64,000 bases of DNA from positions 21,388,370 to 21,452,369 of the forward strand of contig NC_045140.1 in assembly GCF_008831285.2 (NCBI RefSeq), written 5' to 3'. The notes under the pieces were generated by a model. The model did no database searches and was not told the origin of the DNA. It saw nothing but the letters and a program-made list of their open reading frames with translations. Each line of letters begins with the position of its first letter. The stretch's first letter is position 1. Source of the stretch: Nymphaea colorata (Eukaryota > Streptophyta > Magnoliopsida > Nymphaeales > Nymphaeaceae). This document shows, in pieces, positions 12,423-25,199 of this stretch. The position numbers and the translations under genes are program-made.

Positions 12423-14454
12423 AGAAGCTCCTTTAGGGGCACCGCCTCACTCTTTTTTTTTTTTTTTTTTTGGTTCCTTTACCCGACGGCAAATGTAAGC
12501 AGTAGCAACTACAGTGGATTAGTGATTGTGGTATGATTATGTGTGCTTTGTTTTCGTTTTTTCTGCTTCGCTTTTAAATCTGGTTCTTCTTCTTCTTCTC
12601 TTCGGATAATGTTAAGGGAAGGAATAGAGAAACGAAACAGTTCGGCGTCCCTTCTCCATGAATGCTTTGAAAGAATCGTGGCGAGAGATTGTCTTCAGAC
12701 TATTTCTGAATCAGATTCTTTGTGGGACTCGATGCATTAGAGGTGGAGAAAGAGAGAGAGGGCGGCACGCTCCCTGGCACAATAATAGGTGCAGTAGACA
12801 GGTGAATTTTGGGGGGATGTGTGGGGGGCTCTCATCTGACATTCGTTGTCGCTTCCTGTAAAGAAAGATGAAACAGCCGTGCGATTGAAGCTCTCTATTT
12901 CCCTCTATTCTGTACGGGAATCGGGGGTTCTTTGGAGCAGAGCGGCATTTCAAGCCTTCACCGCATGCCTTTGAGCGTCATTTTTCATGCAAAAATTCGT
13001 TGTTCGGCGTGTGCCATCCGCTGATCTTACCCTACTACGCAACGATTCATGTAGAATATAATACAACATTTTAATTTTGTGATTTCTTTATACGCGGATC
13101 CTTGTGAAATTTGATTTCATGGCTGCGGTTAGAGTGAATCTGCTTAGTGTGTACCTGTTATCAGAATGTTTGTTTATGACAACACATGCACAGCATATTA
13201 AATGGTTCCTTGTCATAAAAGAGAAAAGCACGCGAAGTAGGCGCTTATTGTTTCGACAATAACTTTTGTTATATGGCATGGGTAAATTCCACCACACGCT
13301 AATATCTTACGTGATGAATCTTATTACGTGATGATTCGTATTCTTTTTACCAGTGTTTTACTGGTCAGGCTGATAGGTCAGTTAAAGGCTCAATTATCAA
13401 TTTGATTTCTGTGGACGTTAATCTTTTGGACTGCTGCAAATGGTTGATATATTGCACATCAGTTGATGGATGCTCCGTTTTTCACATACATCTTGAAGCA
13501 GCCTTGGCCCTCAAGAAAAAGGAGCAATTTCGACCTCTCATCGAATCACCGAAGTATCAATTATATTAAACGACGTGACAGTGCATATCTCACGCTAGAA
13601 ATAAGACAAGTGTGACTGAATTGGCCATTGTTGCCGCGACTTGAGGGGCTGAAGAAGTGATTCCATGTGTGCTTCTTCCATGTGTATGCACTCTCATCTG
13701 GCAGAGTCCTGGCGACACAGAATTGAACGTTAATTGAGTTCATGCCAGAAAAACCGGTGCCGTGAGGGATGCCCTTATGATGCTTAGATGCCGCTCAATG
13801 TCCAGTAAAAAAAATATGACTGCTCATCTCAAACTGTTCTTCCATTGGGTGCTCATCTACCAAAAAGTACTAAGCTGGTGAGACCCAGATTCGGTGGTCG
13901 GATCAATATCTGGTTCTAAAGTTGAATTAGAATCTGATTAGATTGGACTTGGCACAGACTGGCTCGTTTTCCAACCTGATCCACCCTTACAGGGTACAAA
14001 CAGGAGAAATATATAGAAGTAATCTGGATCAGCGTATAATGTGGGTCTTCAAAAAGGTCATCCATGACAATTTCTTTGATTAGGTGAAATACCCATGTCA
14101 ATTTTGGACCCTTGGGGTCCGTTTAACAATAGCTGCATGGATCTGCCTTAAAAATTGGAGAAAGATTGGTAAGACATTATGTTACAATGCTCCATGAATA
14201 TATCCTAATTCTTGGGTCAGATTCTTGAAAGTGTGATAACTTCTTGTTGTTGCCAAAGAAGTCCTTAGAATCACAAATCATTTATATGACCAAAATAGTT
14301 TTCATGGTTTCTTGTCCTTCTGAACAGCAAGTTTGAATGCTTACTGGATAATATGTCCTGTCCAACCAAGATACGTTTATATTTGTTTCTCTTTTTTTCT
14401 GGAGTAAACTCAACCTGCTGTGACTAATATGTCCTGTCCAACAATGTGAAACTT
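12423..14454. other. 3' flank of the Dof gene and gene-free DNA
   Basis: A run of about twenty T residues begins near 12452, shortly after the Dof stop. The rest contains only short frames with no family resemblance and no credible exon structure. Confidence 0.45.
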
Positions 14455-14594
14455 GGGGACTGTTTGGAAACAGTAATATTTATATTGCTGTTCCATGTAT
14501 CTAACATACGAATTAATTAAATTCATTAAACACTTTAAAAAGTATTTCATAGATCTGAGCCACAGTGAAAATGCTGTTCCTTCTAAATAACCCC
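14455..14594. mobile_element. Small MITE-like inverted-repeat element
   Basis: A 140-bp segment starts GGGGACTGTTTGGAAACAG and ends in a sequence whose reverse complement is GGGGTTATTTAGAAGGAACAG, giving an imperfect terminal inverted repeat of about 19 bp. It has no coding capacity. GGGGNCTGTTTGG ends are common on plant hAT or PIF MITEs, but a clear target-site duplication could not be defined. Confidence 0.35.
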
Positions 14595-14850
14595 TTGAAG
14601 GTAAATGGGCACCTTCAATTCCATAATCATGGTCACGGCAAGCTGCCCACCGGTCAAAGGCCCACCGCGGTTTCACCATGATTACCAGTAATTGAAAAGC
14701 AAAGCAATAGGCTTGTGGAGCAGAATCAGAAGTGAATGCATTAGAATAAGCAAATAGGATTCATACGTGTAGAAGAAGCAAGAAAATGAATGCTTTGGAC
14801 ATTATTGCACTAGAAAAAGCGATTGTGACGCAAAGACGTAGTTTAGGGGC

Positions 14851-15040
14851 TAGGGGCAGAGCTAGAAATTTTTAATCAAACCGTTTAAATTAAATTTTTT
14901 TAATTTTGACTAGAGCCAAAATTTTATTTTTTAAATTTTTTGTATATAACAAGTGAAATTTTTAAAAATTTACATGTAAATTAAAAAAAAATTGAAGTGG
15001 GGCAAGAATTCATGCATGCCCTACCTTGGCTCCATCCCTA
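14851..15040. mobile_element. Non-autonomous element, copy 1, with inverted ends
   Basis: The left end is TAGGGGCAGAGCTAG. The right end, read on the other strand, is TAGGGATGGAGCCAAGG, so the two ends form an imperfect inverted repeat. The interior is very AT-rich and non-coding. A second copy in the same orientation lies at 15695-15872. Confidence 0.5.
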
Positions 15041-15694
15041 AAGGGCCTGATGCTAGGATGAAGATTGTAAAAAAAGGAAGCGTGTTTCGAGGTAATTAAG
15101 GTCTTGGCTTCTTGTTTTTGTTTCTTGAGGACAGGGGAAGCACACCATTAAGGACCATGCCGGTTAGGGCTTTGCTCTATAAGAGGTAGATCTTGGGTAA
15201 AACCCTGCTATTACCTCTTAAGCAAAGAAAAAAATTTATGATAAGAAATGAAAGGTGTTGGAACTTATTCTATAATTTTCACTACTCATTTTGGGGGGCG
15301 TTTGTCTTCAGCAGACAGAGATCCATGGATTAGCATTCTGTTGCATACAATAGATTAGACTTCTGGTTCTGATTCTATCACAAAGAGGACATTACCCTGC
15401 CAAATGAGGTCCGCACCATGTCCCAGCAGATCTCATGGATGAACCTGGTGGCGGAGATGGGTTGTTAGAGAGTGAAGACGTTACCTTGAAATAAAGAAAA
15501 TTATAAGGACAAATCTAAGATACATCTACAACTTCGCCAATTATTGTTTCAGTGATGAAAATTGTCTCTGGATTTCAATCGGAAGGGAAGGCGGAAGATC
15601 TGAATTTCAATTGGGAAGCAGAAGGGGGAAGTTCAGATGGGTTTCCTTTTTGCAGAAGCAATCAGGGAGCAGTCACAGCGACAACCGTTGGAGG

Positions 15695-15872
15695 TAGGGT
15701 GGAGCCAGAAATTTAATAAAAAAGTTCTTAAATTTTAATTAATGCTGAAATATCATTTTTTTAATTTTTATATAAAAAGTGAATTTTTTTAAAATATAGA
15801 TGTAAAATTTTAAAGTTTTTTTGGTGAAGGTGAAGCTAGGGCCTATGCGACCCCTACCTTGGCTCAGCCCCT
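15695..15872. mobile_element. Non-autonomous element, copy 2, with inverted ends
   Basis: The left end is TAGGGTGGAGCCAGAAATTT and the right end reads, in reverse complement, AGGGGCTGAGCCAAGG. The AT-rich interior, with TAAAATTT-type runs and a CCCCTACCTTGGCT block near the right end, matches copy 1 at 14851-15040. An MFS gene fragment starts within about 10 bp of the right end. Confidence 0.5.
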
Positions 15873-15879
15873 GGTTGAA

Positions 15880-16125
15880 GGTGGGTGGGTTGGTGGAGAG
15901 CATAGGAGCATATGGATTCATTGCAGCCAGCGGCTCATCCTACGCCTTGGGCATCTATTCCCCTGCCCTCAAGTCGTCGCAGGGCTAAGGCCAACACCAG
16001 CGTCCTCTCCCCCCTCCTCTACTCCGCCTCCCTCCTCTCTACTCCGCCTTCCCTCTAGGCAGGCCGTAGGTGGTACTCCTCACCACCGGTGAGGGAACGA
16101 TCCCCACTCCGATCTGCCACAAGAA
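15880..16125 (+). pseudogene. Decayed fragment of a nodulin-like MFS transporter gene
   Basis: Four pieces in shifting frames line up, in order, with the N-terminal part of plant nodulin-like major-facilitator proteins as I know them (family pattern SIWIQC.SG.SY..GIYS..LKSSQ..., then GANAGVLSGLLYSA, then PWVVLLTGA). They are SIWIHC (15907-15924); after a 1-nt shift, ASGSSYALGIYSPALKSSQG (15926-15985), ending in TAA; after a further shift, ANTSVLSPLLYSA (15990-16028); and then VVLLTT (16070-16087), preceded by TAG where the family has Trp. The segment between LKSSQG and ANTSV has been lost. Frameshifts, deletions and two stops make this a non-functional remnant. Family members are membrane transporters of mostly unknown substrate. 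Confidence 0.6.
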
Positions 16126-16185
16126 GGAGACCTGCTGCGGGCAAGAAGAAGGCTTCTGCGTGCCTTCACCGCGAGACAGAACTGT

Positions 16186-16246
16186 CCGTCGATTTCTGTG
16201 TCCGTCGATTTCTGTCGATGTCCGCGCTCTCGCCCTTGAGAGCGCG
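16186..16246. repeat. Short tandem repeat followed by a GC-rich hairpin
   Basis: The phrase CCGTCGATTTCTGT occurs twice in tandem (about 16186-16215). It is followed by perfect 9-bp arms, CGCGCTCTC at 16223-16231 and GAGAGCGCG at 16238-16246, around a six-base loop. The stem is not followed by a T run and sits between the MFS remnant and the SKS 3' end. Confidence 0.6.
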
Positions 16247-16683
16247 TGTTTGAATCGCACAAACTAAAACTTTACGGAGCGGATTTATGTCCGCCCGCTA
16301 CAGGTCAGTCCTTGCTAACCGAGCGTTCCCTATATAAATCTCTAGCGTAGATAAATAAAGGATGTCCTAGTTGTATTTTTGAAAAGGCGATAGCATCTCA
16401 ATGAACTTGAAAGACATGAACCATATAAGAAAGAAGGAGCTTTATCAATAAAAATTAAGACCACAAGAGGGTAGGGACATTCAAAAGACTGGACAAAAAT
16501 GCTTCCGTTATTTTGCCCCTTCGTTCTCAAACATTTTCAGATAGAAAGACCGACCTAAATCTGCAAAGAGAAGGAAATTTTACAGGTCCTAGAGTCCTTA
16601 GAACATACATCGTAAACCTGTCACCCCTTCGTGACAGGAGGTCTCCAGATATCGAGAAAAGGAACGCGGCTGTTTCTCCCTTC

Positions 16684-19600
16684 CTAAATGTGGTGACCTC
16701 TGGCTCTTCCACACACAAGCGCATTTGTGGGTATGTTGTATTCATTTTGTAAACTCCTCTCGGGTGTCCAAACCCTTACGTAGAGTTGATGGCCAAGGTA
16801 CTGCCTAGGCCAGGCCGCAGATCTCAAGTTCCACATCCCTTCATTATCAAAGGACACATAAATTGCTGTCCAAGCGTGGGGGTACACCTGCATATAAGGG
16901 ACAAGAGAAGCACAAAATCATGTGAGTGTGGAAAGAAGAGAAGAGCGTCCACATATCCTGCGCTTCCTTTGAATCAAAGAGGGTTGCTTTAATACCTGGA
17001 CTGTGTATCTTGTAGGAGCATCTACCAGATTATAGGTTCTTTTGCTAGCTCGTGACCACTGTCCCAAACCCATCCTGCATAAGAATAAACTGCTTAGTAA
17101 GAGATCAACTAAATGAAGAAAAAAACGAAACTAGCATGTGATGGTATCAAATTAGCGGACCAAAATTTGGAGACCAAACGACGAAGGTTTGACCACCAAG
17201 TTAGACATACCCGACGACCCAGAAATCGTAGCCATCGAGGTGCCATGATTGAAGAATATCTTCATTGTTTTGGAAAACTATTTCTACAAAGGAGTGATAA
17301 GCAGCAGATGTAACTGCAGTTCCCAGGTAGGCAGTATTTCCTGAAGGGAAGTCTTGAATACTGTTGAGACTGAACACTCCAGCTATTTTAAAATGATCGG
17401 CGAGCTTCAATGGTGTGTCCGGATTGACGTAGGAGATGCCATTGACTGCATAACGTTGCTTGCCGTTAATTCGAGGTGCAGAGTTGGAAAGGACAATTGT
17501 TCTTGAAGGTACAATCTGGCCATAGTGGAATGATCCTTGAGGGTTAGGCCTAGCTGCGCTGGCTGTCAAGTTCCATCTGTGAAAAAACATCAGGAAAATC
17601 AGCAAATTGAGGAACTTAAAGCATTTTCATTGCCATAAAAGAACCCCACAAATGATGGCAAGGTCAGATTGACATGGAAATTTACAGAGGGCTTGGGAAC
17701 AATGATGAATCACGAAACTGCAACCACTCAGACAGCCAATTCCGGTCGGAATCAGGCCTCTTGTTTTACTTTTAAACATCATTAGAACAGACGATTCTGC
17801 GGGTTAAAGACGGAATCAACAACGTGCTCTTGTGAAAACCAGTGGTCAAGGCTCAAGAATTGGCCTGCAAACATCTAATTTTGCCAACACGAATTTCGTC
17901 CACCTAGCTCGGATGCTGGACTGCAGACTTTTGAGAGTTGGAACCAGTTTATTAACCGCAGAATGTTTCTCTTGAGCATAATGTGTCAAGTTGGAACCAG
18001 TTTATTAACCGCAGAATGTTTCTCTTGAGCATAATGTGTCAAGTCTTTCCTAATCTCAATATATGGAAAAGAAGATAAGCAATCACATTTACAATGTACA
18101 GTTTCAGAAATTTACCTGAAGGATCTAGCTTGGTTGAGGGACCAAACCAGTTGATAGGTAGGCCCGGCAGGAATGGGTCCTGACACGCGGGTATGGGAAT
18201 TTGTGTAGTGTAGCACAGCAGTGGCGGTCAGGACACGTCGAGTAAAACGGGAAGAGGCAACAATATAATAGTCTTTAGGTGGCTGATCAGATGTGACCAA
18301 AACAGAAATTGATTGTCCAACATGTACGTCCAGAGAATCGTAGACATTTTGAATTGGATGTGCGCCTTCAATTTCCACCAACTTCAGCTTATGACCTTGA
18401 ATCCTAAAGTTCAACGACGTCTGCATACCCACGTTGGAGATCCTAAATAGATAAGTTTTACCTGTCAAAACAAAGCCATCTTTATTGTTAGCTGTTCACA
18501 TGCAATCTGCTGGTTGCATGCCAAATTAAGTTGTTATACCAAGAATGACTAGTGGCATGCATGGCCAGTAGGGCAACTTCCTGCAAAAATTCTACTTCGG
18601 ACATCCTAAAAATTGAAAAAAAAAAAAACCTTAAAACATTCAATGTTGAAAGCTGAAGATTTCAAATAGCAAAAGGGAGCAGGTCAGATGCACCAATGAC
18701 AAAAATTAACATTTTCAGGCCGGATCGACCCGTCCCAGAAAAGCATTTTTGTTAAACAACCCTATAAATAGGGACTTGGTCGCCCAGAAAAGATCCAGGT
18801 CTATATGCGCTCTCTGTGAAGCCTGTACCCAAATAAAGATAGACCGTGAGGATCAGGCCCAACAAGGAAAAACTCATTTCTGGCCCGGGCTGTGAAGAGA
18901 TGATCCAGATCCAACAGAGATCTGGGTCAAGCTTCTCCAACCAGATACAGTGCTACGCTATAAATTTTGTAAGACAGTGATAAGTGAAAACAAGTAGGGC
19001 AGTCCCGTCACCTTGATCCACGTTGAAGGTGGAAGAATGTTGTTGACCATTTATAAGAACTCCATCAGGGAAAGGCAGGGCGTGCCCGGCGTCCAAAAAA
19101 TGCTGCAATGTCTGGATGTACGTGAAAAAAAAAAATGAATTGGGACCCCAAGTTTAGGAATAGGTACGATATTTATTGTTGTGTAAAAGAAAGTGGGAAA
19201 TATACGGACACGCAAATAAAAGAAAATTTCAGCAACAAATGAACACATTATAACCAGGCGTTTAATAAAATCTACAAGCCACTTACCTTATGGCCATACT
19301 TGTACCAGTCACCAATGAGGACCGTATTGTCCCCAGCTGGAGGAGGATAAGGAACAGGTATAAAAGGTCTTTTAACAACGATCATGCCGCCAAATCCTCC
19401 AGCAGCTTTGTGCATGCCTGTTGAGGGAAAGTAACTATAGGTTCCTATCTGGTCCTTAGGCTGGAATCTGTAAGTGTAGTTTCCTCCTGGAGGGATAGGA
19501 CAGTTCGTTCCGAGGACTCCATCTTGCCATGAGTTCTTCCGCTGCTTAATTCCATTCCTAGTAGATTTCCAACACAAGCAAACTTAAGTGTTGCAGCGTG

Positions 19601-20956
19601 CGTGATGAGTGTAAAGAACATGCCACAGATGGCAAATGCTAGCATGTGAGACAGAGAAAATTTTACTAAGCAAAGTCTCAACAAACACCTAAATGGTAAA
19701 AAATAAGAACTAAATTTAGTACAACGTACAGCAAGATTAATCCTTCAAGAAAAAAGGAGGCCTATTGTTCCTTTCAATTATACAGATAGAACCTTTTGCC
19801 AGCATACTGACAACACCAAGGGTGAAACCTCAAAAAAAACAAGCTCCCGAAGCAAGTCAACGTGACGGAGTTGTAAACAGCCTAGACCTAAATATAAAGA
19901 GAATTGTTAATCAACTTGGGACTCAATCATCGCACACGGCACACCGCCCCATCGGCATCCCATTCCCATGGGATAGTTCTATGCCAAAATGTCATGTGGT
20001 CCTCTTTCTAAATGACCAAAACAGGGAAACAGAATCTATTATTTGGACATTGCACATCTATTCTTGTTCATACTGAAGGGGATGAAATAAACGCTCTCAA
20101 GTTGCCAAAAAAACATAATGGAACAGACTCTCGCTCTAATTAATCTGCATAAATGAAATCTTATATGGGCTCCATTTAATCCAGAAATGCTAAATCCAAC
20201 ATTAATTTGGCTATATCAACCATGTTAGACTAGCAGAAACTGCTTGTATCTCATAGCGCATAAGCAGGCGACTGGAATTTACTTCAAAAGATTCAGATTC
20301 CACACAGAATGGGTTGGAGGAATCAATTTTTGAACAATCAACGTCGAATCATTGATGTGCTTCAAAGGAAAACGAAAGAAGTCATAGGTTATATCTCGCG
20401 CAGGTCCTTCTGGATAACCAGTGGCACCCCAGGCCTCCGTACGCCATAGCAAGATTGATAGCGTGACCACTAACAATTTTGAATGTTGCAATTTCTTTTC
20501 TCATTCTCTTAAAAAGCAGATGAAACATATCAATTCAAGAATATGGCCAATCAAATGAAACAATTTGACGGAAAAATGTCACCAAATGCACATACCATGT
20601 GAGAAGGAAAGGCTGATCTAGCTTGTTAACGACGTTCAGGATGATGTTGTCATTAGTCATGCAGAGTAGGCGAGGACCGGGGAACTGCCCATTGATGAGG
20701 ATGCCCTTCACAACCAACAATAGTTTAGTAATCAGTAAAAGAAGAACATAAGAACACCTCGTGGGACATTCAGACAGCAAATACATTAAAGAGGAGAATG
20801 ATAGACTCCAACCTGCTGGGGGAACCCAAGAGGGTAAATTTTTCCATAGGTAATAGTCCATGTCAAGAATCTATAAGGGTTGTCTGCTCTGACAAGGCAG
20901 AAAAAAAGGGAATATAGAACCCCGCAAAGGAGATTGGAGAAGCTTTTTCCGCTCAT
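16684..20956 (-). CDS. SKU5-similar (SKS) multicopper-oxidase-like protein, eight exons
   Basis: Exons on the minus strand: 20956-20813, 20705-20596, 19557-19287, 19111-19012, 18461-18116, 17576-17211, 17074-16996, 16887-16684. All borders are GT..AG, and the joined frame gives 539 residues, normal for the family. Residues 1-24 form a secretion signal (hydrophobic LLCGVLYSLFFCLVRA). The mature protein begins DNPYRFLTWTITYGKIYPLG and carries three cupredoxin domains. Landmarks are GILINGQFPGP, GTNCPIPPGGNYTYRF, GMHKAAGGFGG, TYLFRISNVG, LTASAARPNPQGSFHYGQI and GMWNLRS. The copper-binding His residues of true oxidases are absent: TWNG replaces HWHG, WHLDGYDFWVVG replaces HLHGHDFW, and there is no HCH motif. 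That is typical of SKS proteins, which act in the cell wall or apoplast. No GPI-attachment tail is visible, unlike SKU5 itself. A splice acceptor (exon start 20991) just upstream of the ATG indicates an intron in the 5' leader. Confidence 0.92.
17937..18042. repeat. Perfect 53-bp tandem duplication in an SKS intron
   Basis: Copy one is 17937-17989 and copy two is 17990-18042, both starting GTTGGAACCAG and ending AATGTGTCAA, with no difference seen. They lie in the intron between the exons ending at 18116 and starting at 17576 on the minus strand, so the protein is unaffected. The identity implies a recent event or an assembly artefact. Confidence 0.9.
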
Positions 20957-20990
20957 TTTGTTGCAAAGAGTTCAGCAAAGTGTTCAAGTC

Positions 20991-23900
20991 CCTGCAAGCA
21001 CATAGTGAAAAGTTATAGACTTGGGTGATAATCAACTAGATGTCAATTTACTAAGCATATAAAACATCTCTGCGAACTTCCAAACAGAGATATCATGCCG
21101 CACATATCCAGAATAAAGAAGAAAAGATAGGAAGCGAAGATCAAAACAGCATTTGCGCTTTTGGATGACTTCAAGTCATAAAAATCCAGCTAAAGTATGT
21201 ATCACAGAAAAATGAGCATCGTTTGTGACACCAGTTAACGTCAAACAAAAAAAAAGAATATTTGGAATCAATATGAAATAGAATTTCATGTTTTCTTAAT
21301 TCATTTTAACAGAGAAGAGAGAACGACACTGAACGTCAAGTGAAACTTCTACGGATGTACATTCTGAAGAAAAGTGCCGCAAGCAACGCAGATAAATTAC
21401 TCACGAAGGTTAAGGCCTAAAAGACGAGTCTGTAAAATCTAGGCAAGAAAGGACCCTCAGCAACGGCAGGCTTTCGAAGATCGGATAGGTGATTCTCCAA
21501 CAACTGAATCGCCAGGTAGTCTCATAAATGTGTCGAAAAGAAAAAGAAAGATCTAGCTTTTATTAATATGAAAAGAGCCGAAGCAGTACGAAGTGCTTCC
21601 TTTTTCTTTTACTGGGAAGTCAGACCGCTGGATCAGTTATTTAAATCGGGCGAGGAAAAGTAAGGAGTTCACCAAGGACTTAAAAGCAAGAAAGAAAGGA
21701 AAAAGCTCGTAACAGGGAGCACCAGAAAAATCGCTGGAGCTAATAAATGAACTCCAACAAACGAGCTCCCACTGGGTCTCAAAAATCCAAACAAAATCAA
21801 GGAAAAGAAAACTACTTTTTACTAGAGGAGGGAGCTTCTCAAGCAGTACAGTACAGAGAGTCCGCCGGTTTTGAAAGAAAACAGCACACTCGATCAATAT
21901 CATCCCAGATCAAGCAGCGAAAGAGTTTGCTTAAGATGCAAAAAGGAAGTGAACGTCAAAGAGGAAGAGCACCGTATCTCCTACCGGAATGGCTACAGGG
22001 AAACGTCAGAGACGGCCACAGCTAACCAGCCGGTTCCAGTTCCGCTTCCAGACACGGGAACCGAGAATCTCTTGCCTCTAAAAAGAGGCGGGAAGGAAGA
22101 AGTAGGCCTTCAGAGGGCAACAGCAGATGCCAGGTTAGCGCTCCTCGCTTCCTGTTACACGGTCCCACGCGCTTTCTTAAGCAGGTACCCAACCAAATTT
22201 CTCTCTTCTTTTTCCTTCTTCACCTCTTCTTCTTGTTTCAAACCCCTCGGTGGACATCCATCTTCTCCGAGCTGCAGATTTCCGCCATCAACGCGCGCGA
22301 CTATTTAGAGGCAACAGCTCTCCCGGAGGCCCCACCCACTCCCGCCTCCCCCTCGTGCAACCCGCACGTTCACCCACGCAGTCGAAGCGAGACAAGCGGC
22401 GTTTCACGTTGATCGGAGGAAGATTGGAGTAAAAAACAAACATACCGATCAGAAAACAGGGATGAACATGGAGGAGGAAGGATTTAATTACCGGTGCGTG
22501 GATCTGAACCATCACGCTACCAACCGCAACTCGTCATGTGACTCCGGCGTACTTCTCCTGTGACCCTGAAAGAGAGAGAGCGGGAATCGCGGCCCCCTGC
22601 TGTCGTCCCTTTGAGTTTGGCATATGACCCAAATGCCCCTGCTGTCGCGTGAGCTGGTGATCTCCGATCCGCAGTCAATACGAGACGGCTTCAAGCGGTA
22701 CGACTCGGATCATAATATCATTTAAAAATGCGTTCTGCCGTTTTCACTAGAATATCGTTTGGGTTCTGTTATGGTTTATTCACGGTAAGCAGCACGAATG
22801 AATACGTATCGATCTAGGGCGAGTCGGTACGAAACGGAAGTAACCGAGCCACCTGATCACGCTCACGGGGAGGGGATGGGCTCCTTCCGACAACGTCTGC
22901 TCTAATCACATGAGTACCTCCGGGCAGATCTTCAATTCTTGGCTGTCGGATTCGAAAATCCAACGATCGGGATTACCCAAACAGCTACGGCTGATGAGGA
23001 TGAACTGTGGGGGCCACAGGAGCGAGATTCTTTTCCGCCGTTCGCCGGATTCCGTTTCCTTCCTTTTCTTTTTCCTATCTGGAAATACGTTTTCCAACAT
23101 GCGGACCAATTATAATTTGAACATTAGGTGCAGTTAGTGTTTGAAAGCCGTGAAGCTTTCTCCGTTTAATGATTTCTGAAGATTCTAAGCAGTTAATACT
23201 TCTTCCTCTCTTTCACGTCAAAACTCAGCAAAAAAGTGAATGGGAAATACATTTGAAGATCACAATGTTCAAAAGATACATCAGATAAACATCTAAACCT
23301 GTTTATTATTCAATCAAACTTACAAAGAAGATAAATTCAATAACTTGGGATTCAAACGAAGAGTAAAGAACAATCTTAAACGGAAGCGGAATCTGCATCA
23401 AAGTTAAAAGGGTGGATTTGCACTTTTCCACCCCGTGGAAGAACTTAATTTTCCAAATAAAAGAAGGTAAACTGATTTATACCTACCACTGGAGGACATA
23501 CACATTCCCCTCCGCTATTGCTCTCAATCCTGGTTACCTCTTGGATCCTCGTATTCTTTTCATATCATTTATCTTCGAAAACAATATTTATCTTCTAAAG
23601 TAAAGGAACTCATGGATATCCAATGTAGTAACTATATAGGTAAATACTCCATCAATAAAATTAATTATTAAGAGTTTTTTTTTTTTTTTTTGCAAACTAG
23701 CCTTATAGTAATGATATTAAGAGTAACTTGGTGAGAAACATATATTAAGTTGGTTATTTGTTGACTTTAATAATGTTTTTTAATAATAAAAAAAATGAAC
23801 TACTCTTATAACATCAAAATTTTTGATAGTAAAAAGATCAATTTTTTTTTTTACAAAAACAAGTTAAAGTAGAACATGATTCATATCAAATAAACACATT

Positions 23901-25199
23901 TATTTTTGACACAACCTTAAGGGTCTGCTTTTTGTTCCTTAACACAAATGCTTTGGTATTTACCAACCTAGGGTAGGATCTAAGGCCTTGGTGAAGGCGT
24001 CCCTCATTTTATGTTGCTCGTAGTAATGTTAGAGAAATTTTCTGCTCTCTCGATATATAAAATTGGTGCAAATGTCATTTCCAAACTTTATTGCCGGTGC
24101 TCTTTTCATGTACTAAACAAAAAGTTTGTCTTTTCCTAGAAATTTCACGAATTCATAAGCTATGAAAAATATAAAAATAATCACTAATTGTGCAAAAACA
24201 TGATTTTTCTGCCAATTTGCTTATACATAATACACCGACTTTCTATTGCTGCAGTCACTGTACCGAAGGCAAGCTCTGTCTCTTAAAAAGGCAAGAGGTT
24301 GGTTGGGTGAAAACTTCATCTGTTTTTTGAGTCAATAGTCTGAGTCAGGAGGTAGTGAACACATCCAGAGATTTCCATTCGGAGGTAGGGTCTCCTGCCC
24401 TCCAACATATTTTTAAAAGGCTTACTCCACCCATTGTTGTTAGGATTTATGAGAAATCCACAACGGATCCATCCCATCTCCAACAACAAGAACAACTGAT
24501 ATTATTCTTTTGGTATTCGGCCTGTGAGTGGAGAGAATGTAAATGCATTTCTGGAGGTTTTCCTGCTGAGAAGCTGTCCGGAACAGAGGGATGATCTAGT
24601 CATGCGCAGTGCTCCACGATATCTGCCCATGACCACTGGCTTCGACCCAATGACAGATTCGTAAGCACCTCACGATGGCTGCGTGGAGAAGCTAGGGTTT
24701 CGTTATCGCCTCTGCACACTGTTTCGCACTCCATCAGTTTTTTAGGGGCCGGTATTAAGCAACTTTGAAGTTGATCATTGTATCAAACTTTAGAGGGCGT
24801 TTGCATGGCCCTGTGGCAATGGATGCCAGGTCCACCGTCTCATGTTCCAACTTTCTGATGTTCCTTGAACTTCAGCTCCGACTTCATGCCCACTAGCCTA
24901 TAGAAACTCATACTCGGTGCAGATTTGTCCTGAACTCAGTAACTTGTAAGAATTCCGGGAACTTGAAGTCTTATTAGTTCTTCTCTGCTCTTAATTTGTT
25001 TTCCCAGAGAACGTGTGCGGGGGTTAAGCCCCCATCCTTTTCCAAAAAAATAGAAGATTATGCACAATAAACAATGGGGATCAAAGATCCTAAATCAGCA
25101 CAGTCCTGAAACGCGTAACAGTCCTCAATGGCATGCCACACTTTACAAGACTGATTCTCCAGATTGACTGTTAAAAGATGGGTGATTTCTGCTGCTGGG
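20991..25199. other. Upstream region of the SKS gene and gene-free DNA
   Basis: The part next to the gene should contain its 5'-leader intron. A more GC-rich block at about 21.9-22.7 kb, with a short GA run at 22570-22580, is the likeliest promoter and first-exon region for the minus strand. From 22.7 to 25.2 kb only AT-rich DNA with T runs (near 23675 and 23845) was seen, without exons of a known family. Confidence 0.4.

Noticed and set aside
20279-20491. Open frame inside SKS intron 2
   Set aside because: The flanking exons join in frame without it (phase 2 to phase 2) and it has no cupredoxin similarity.
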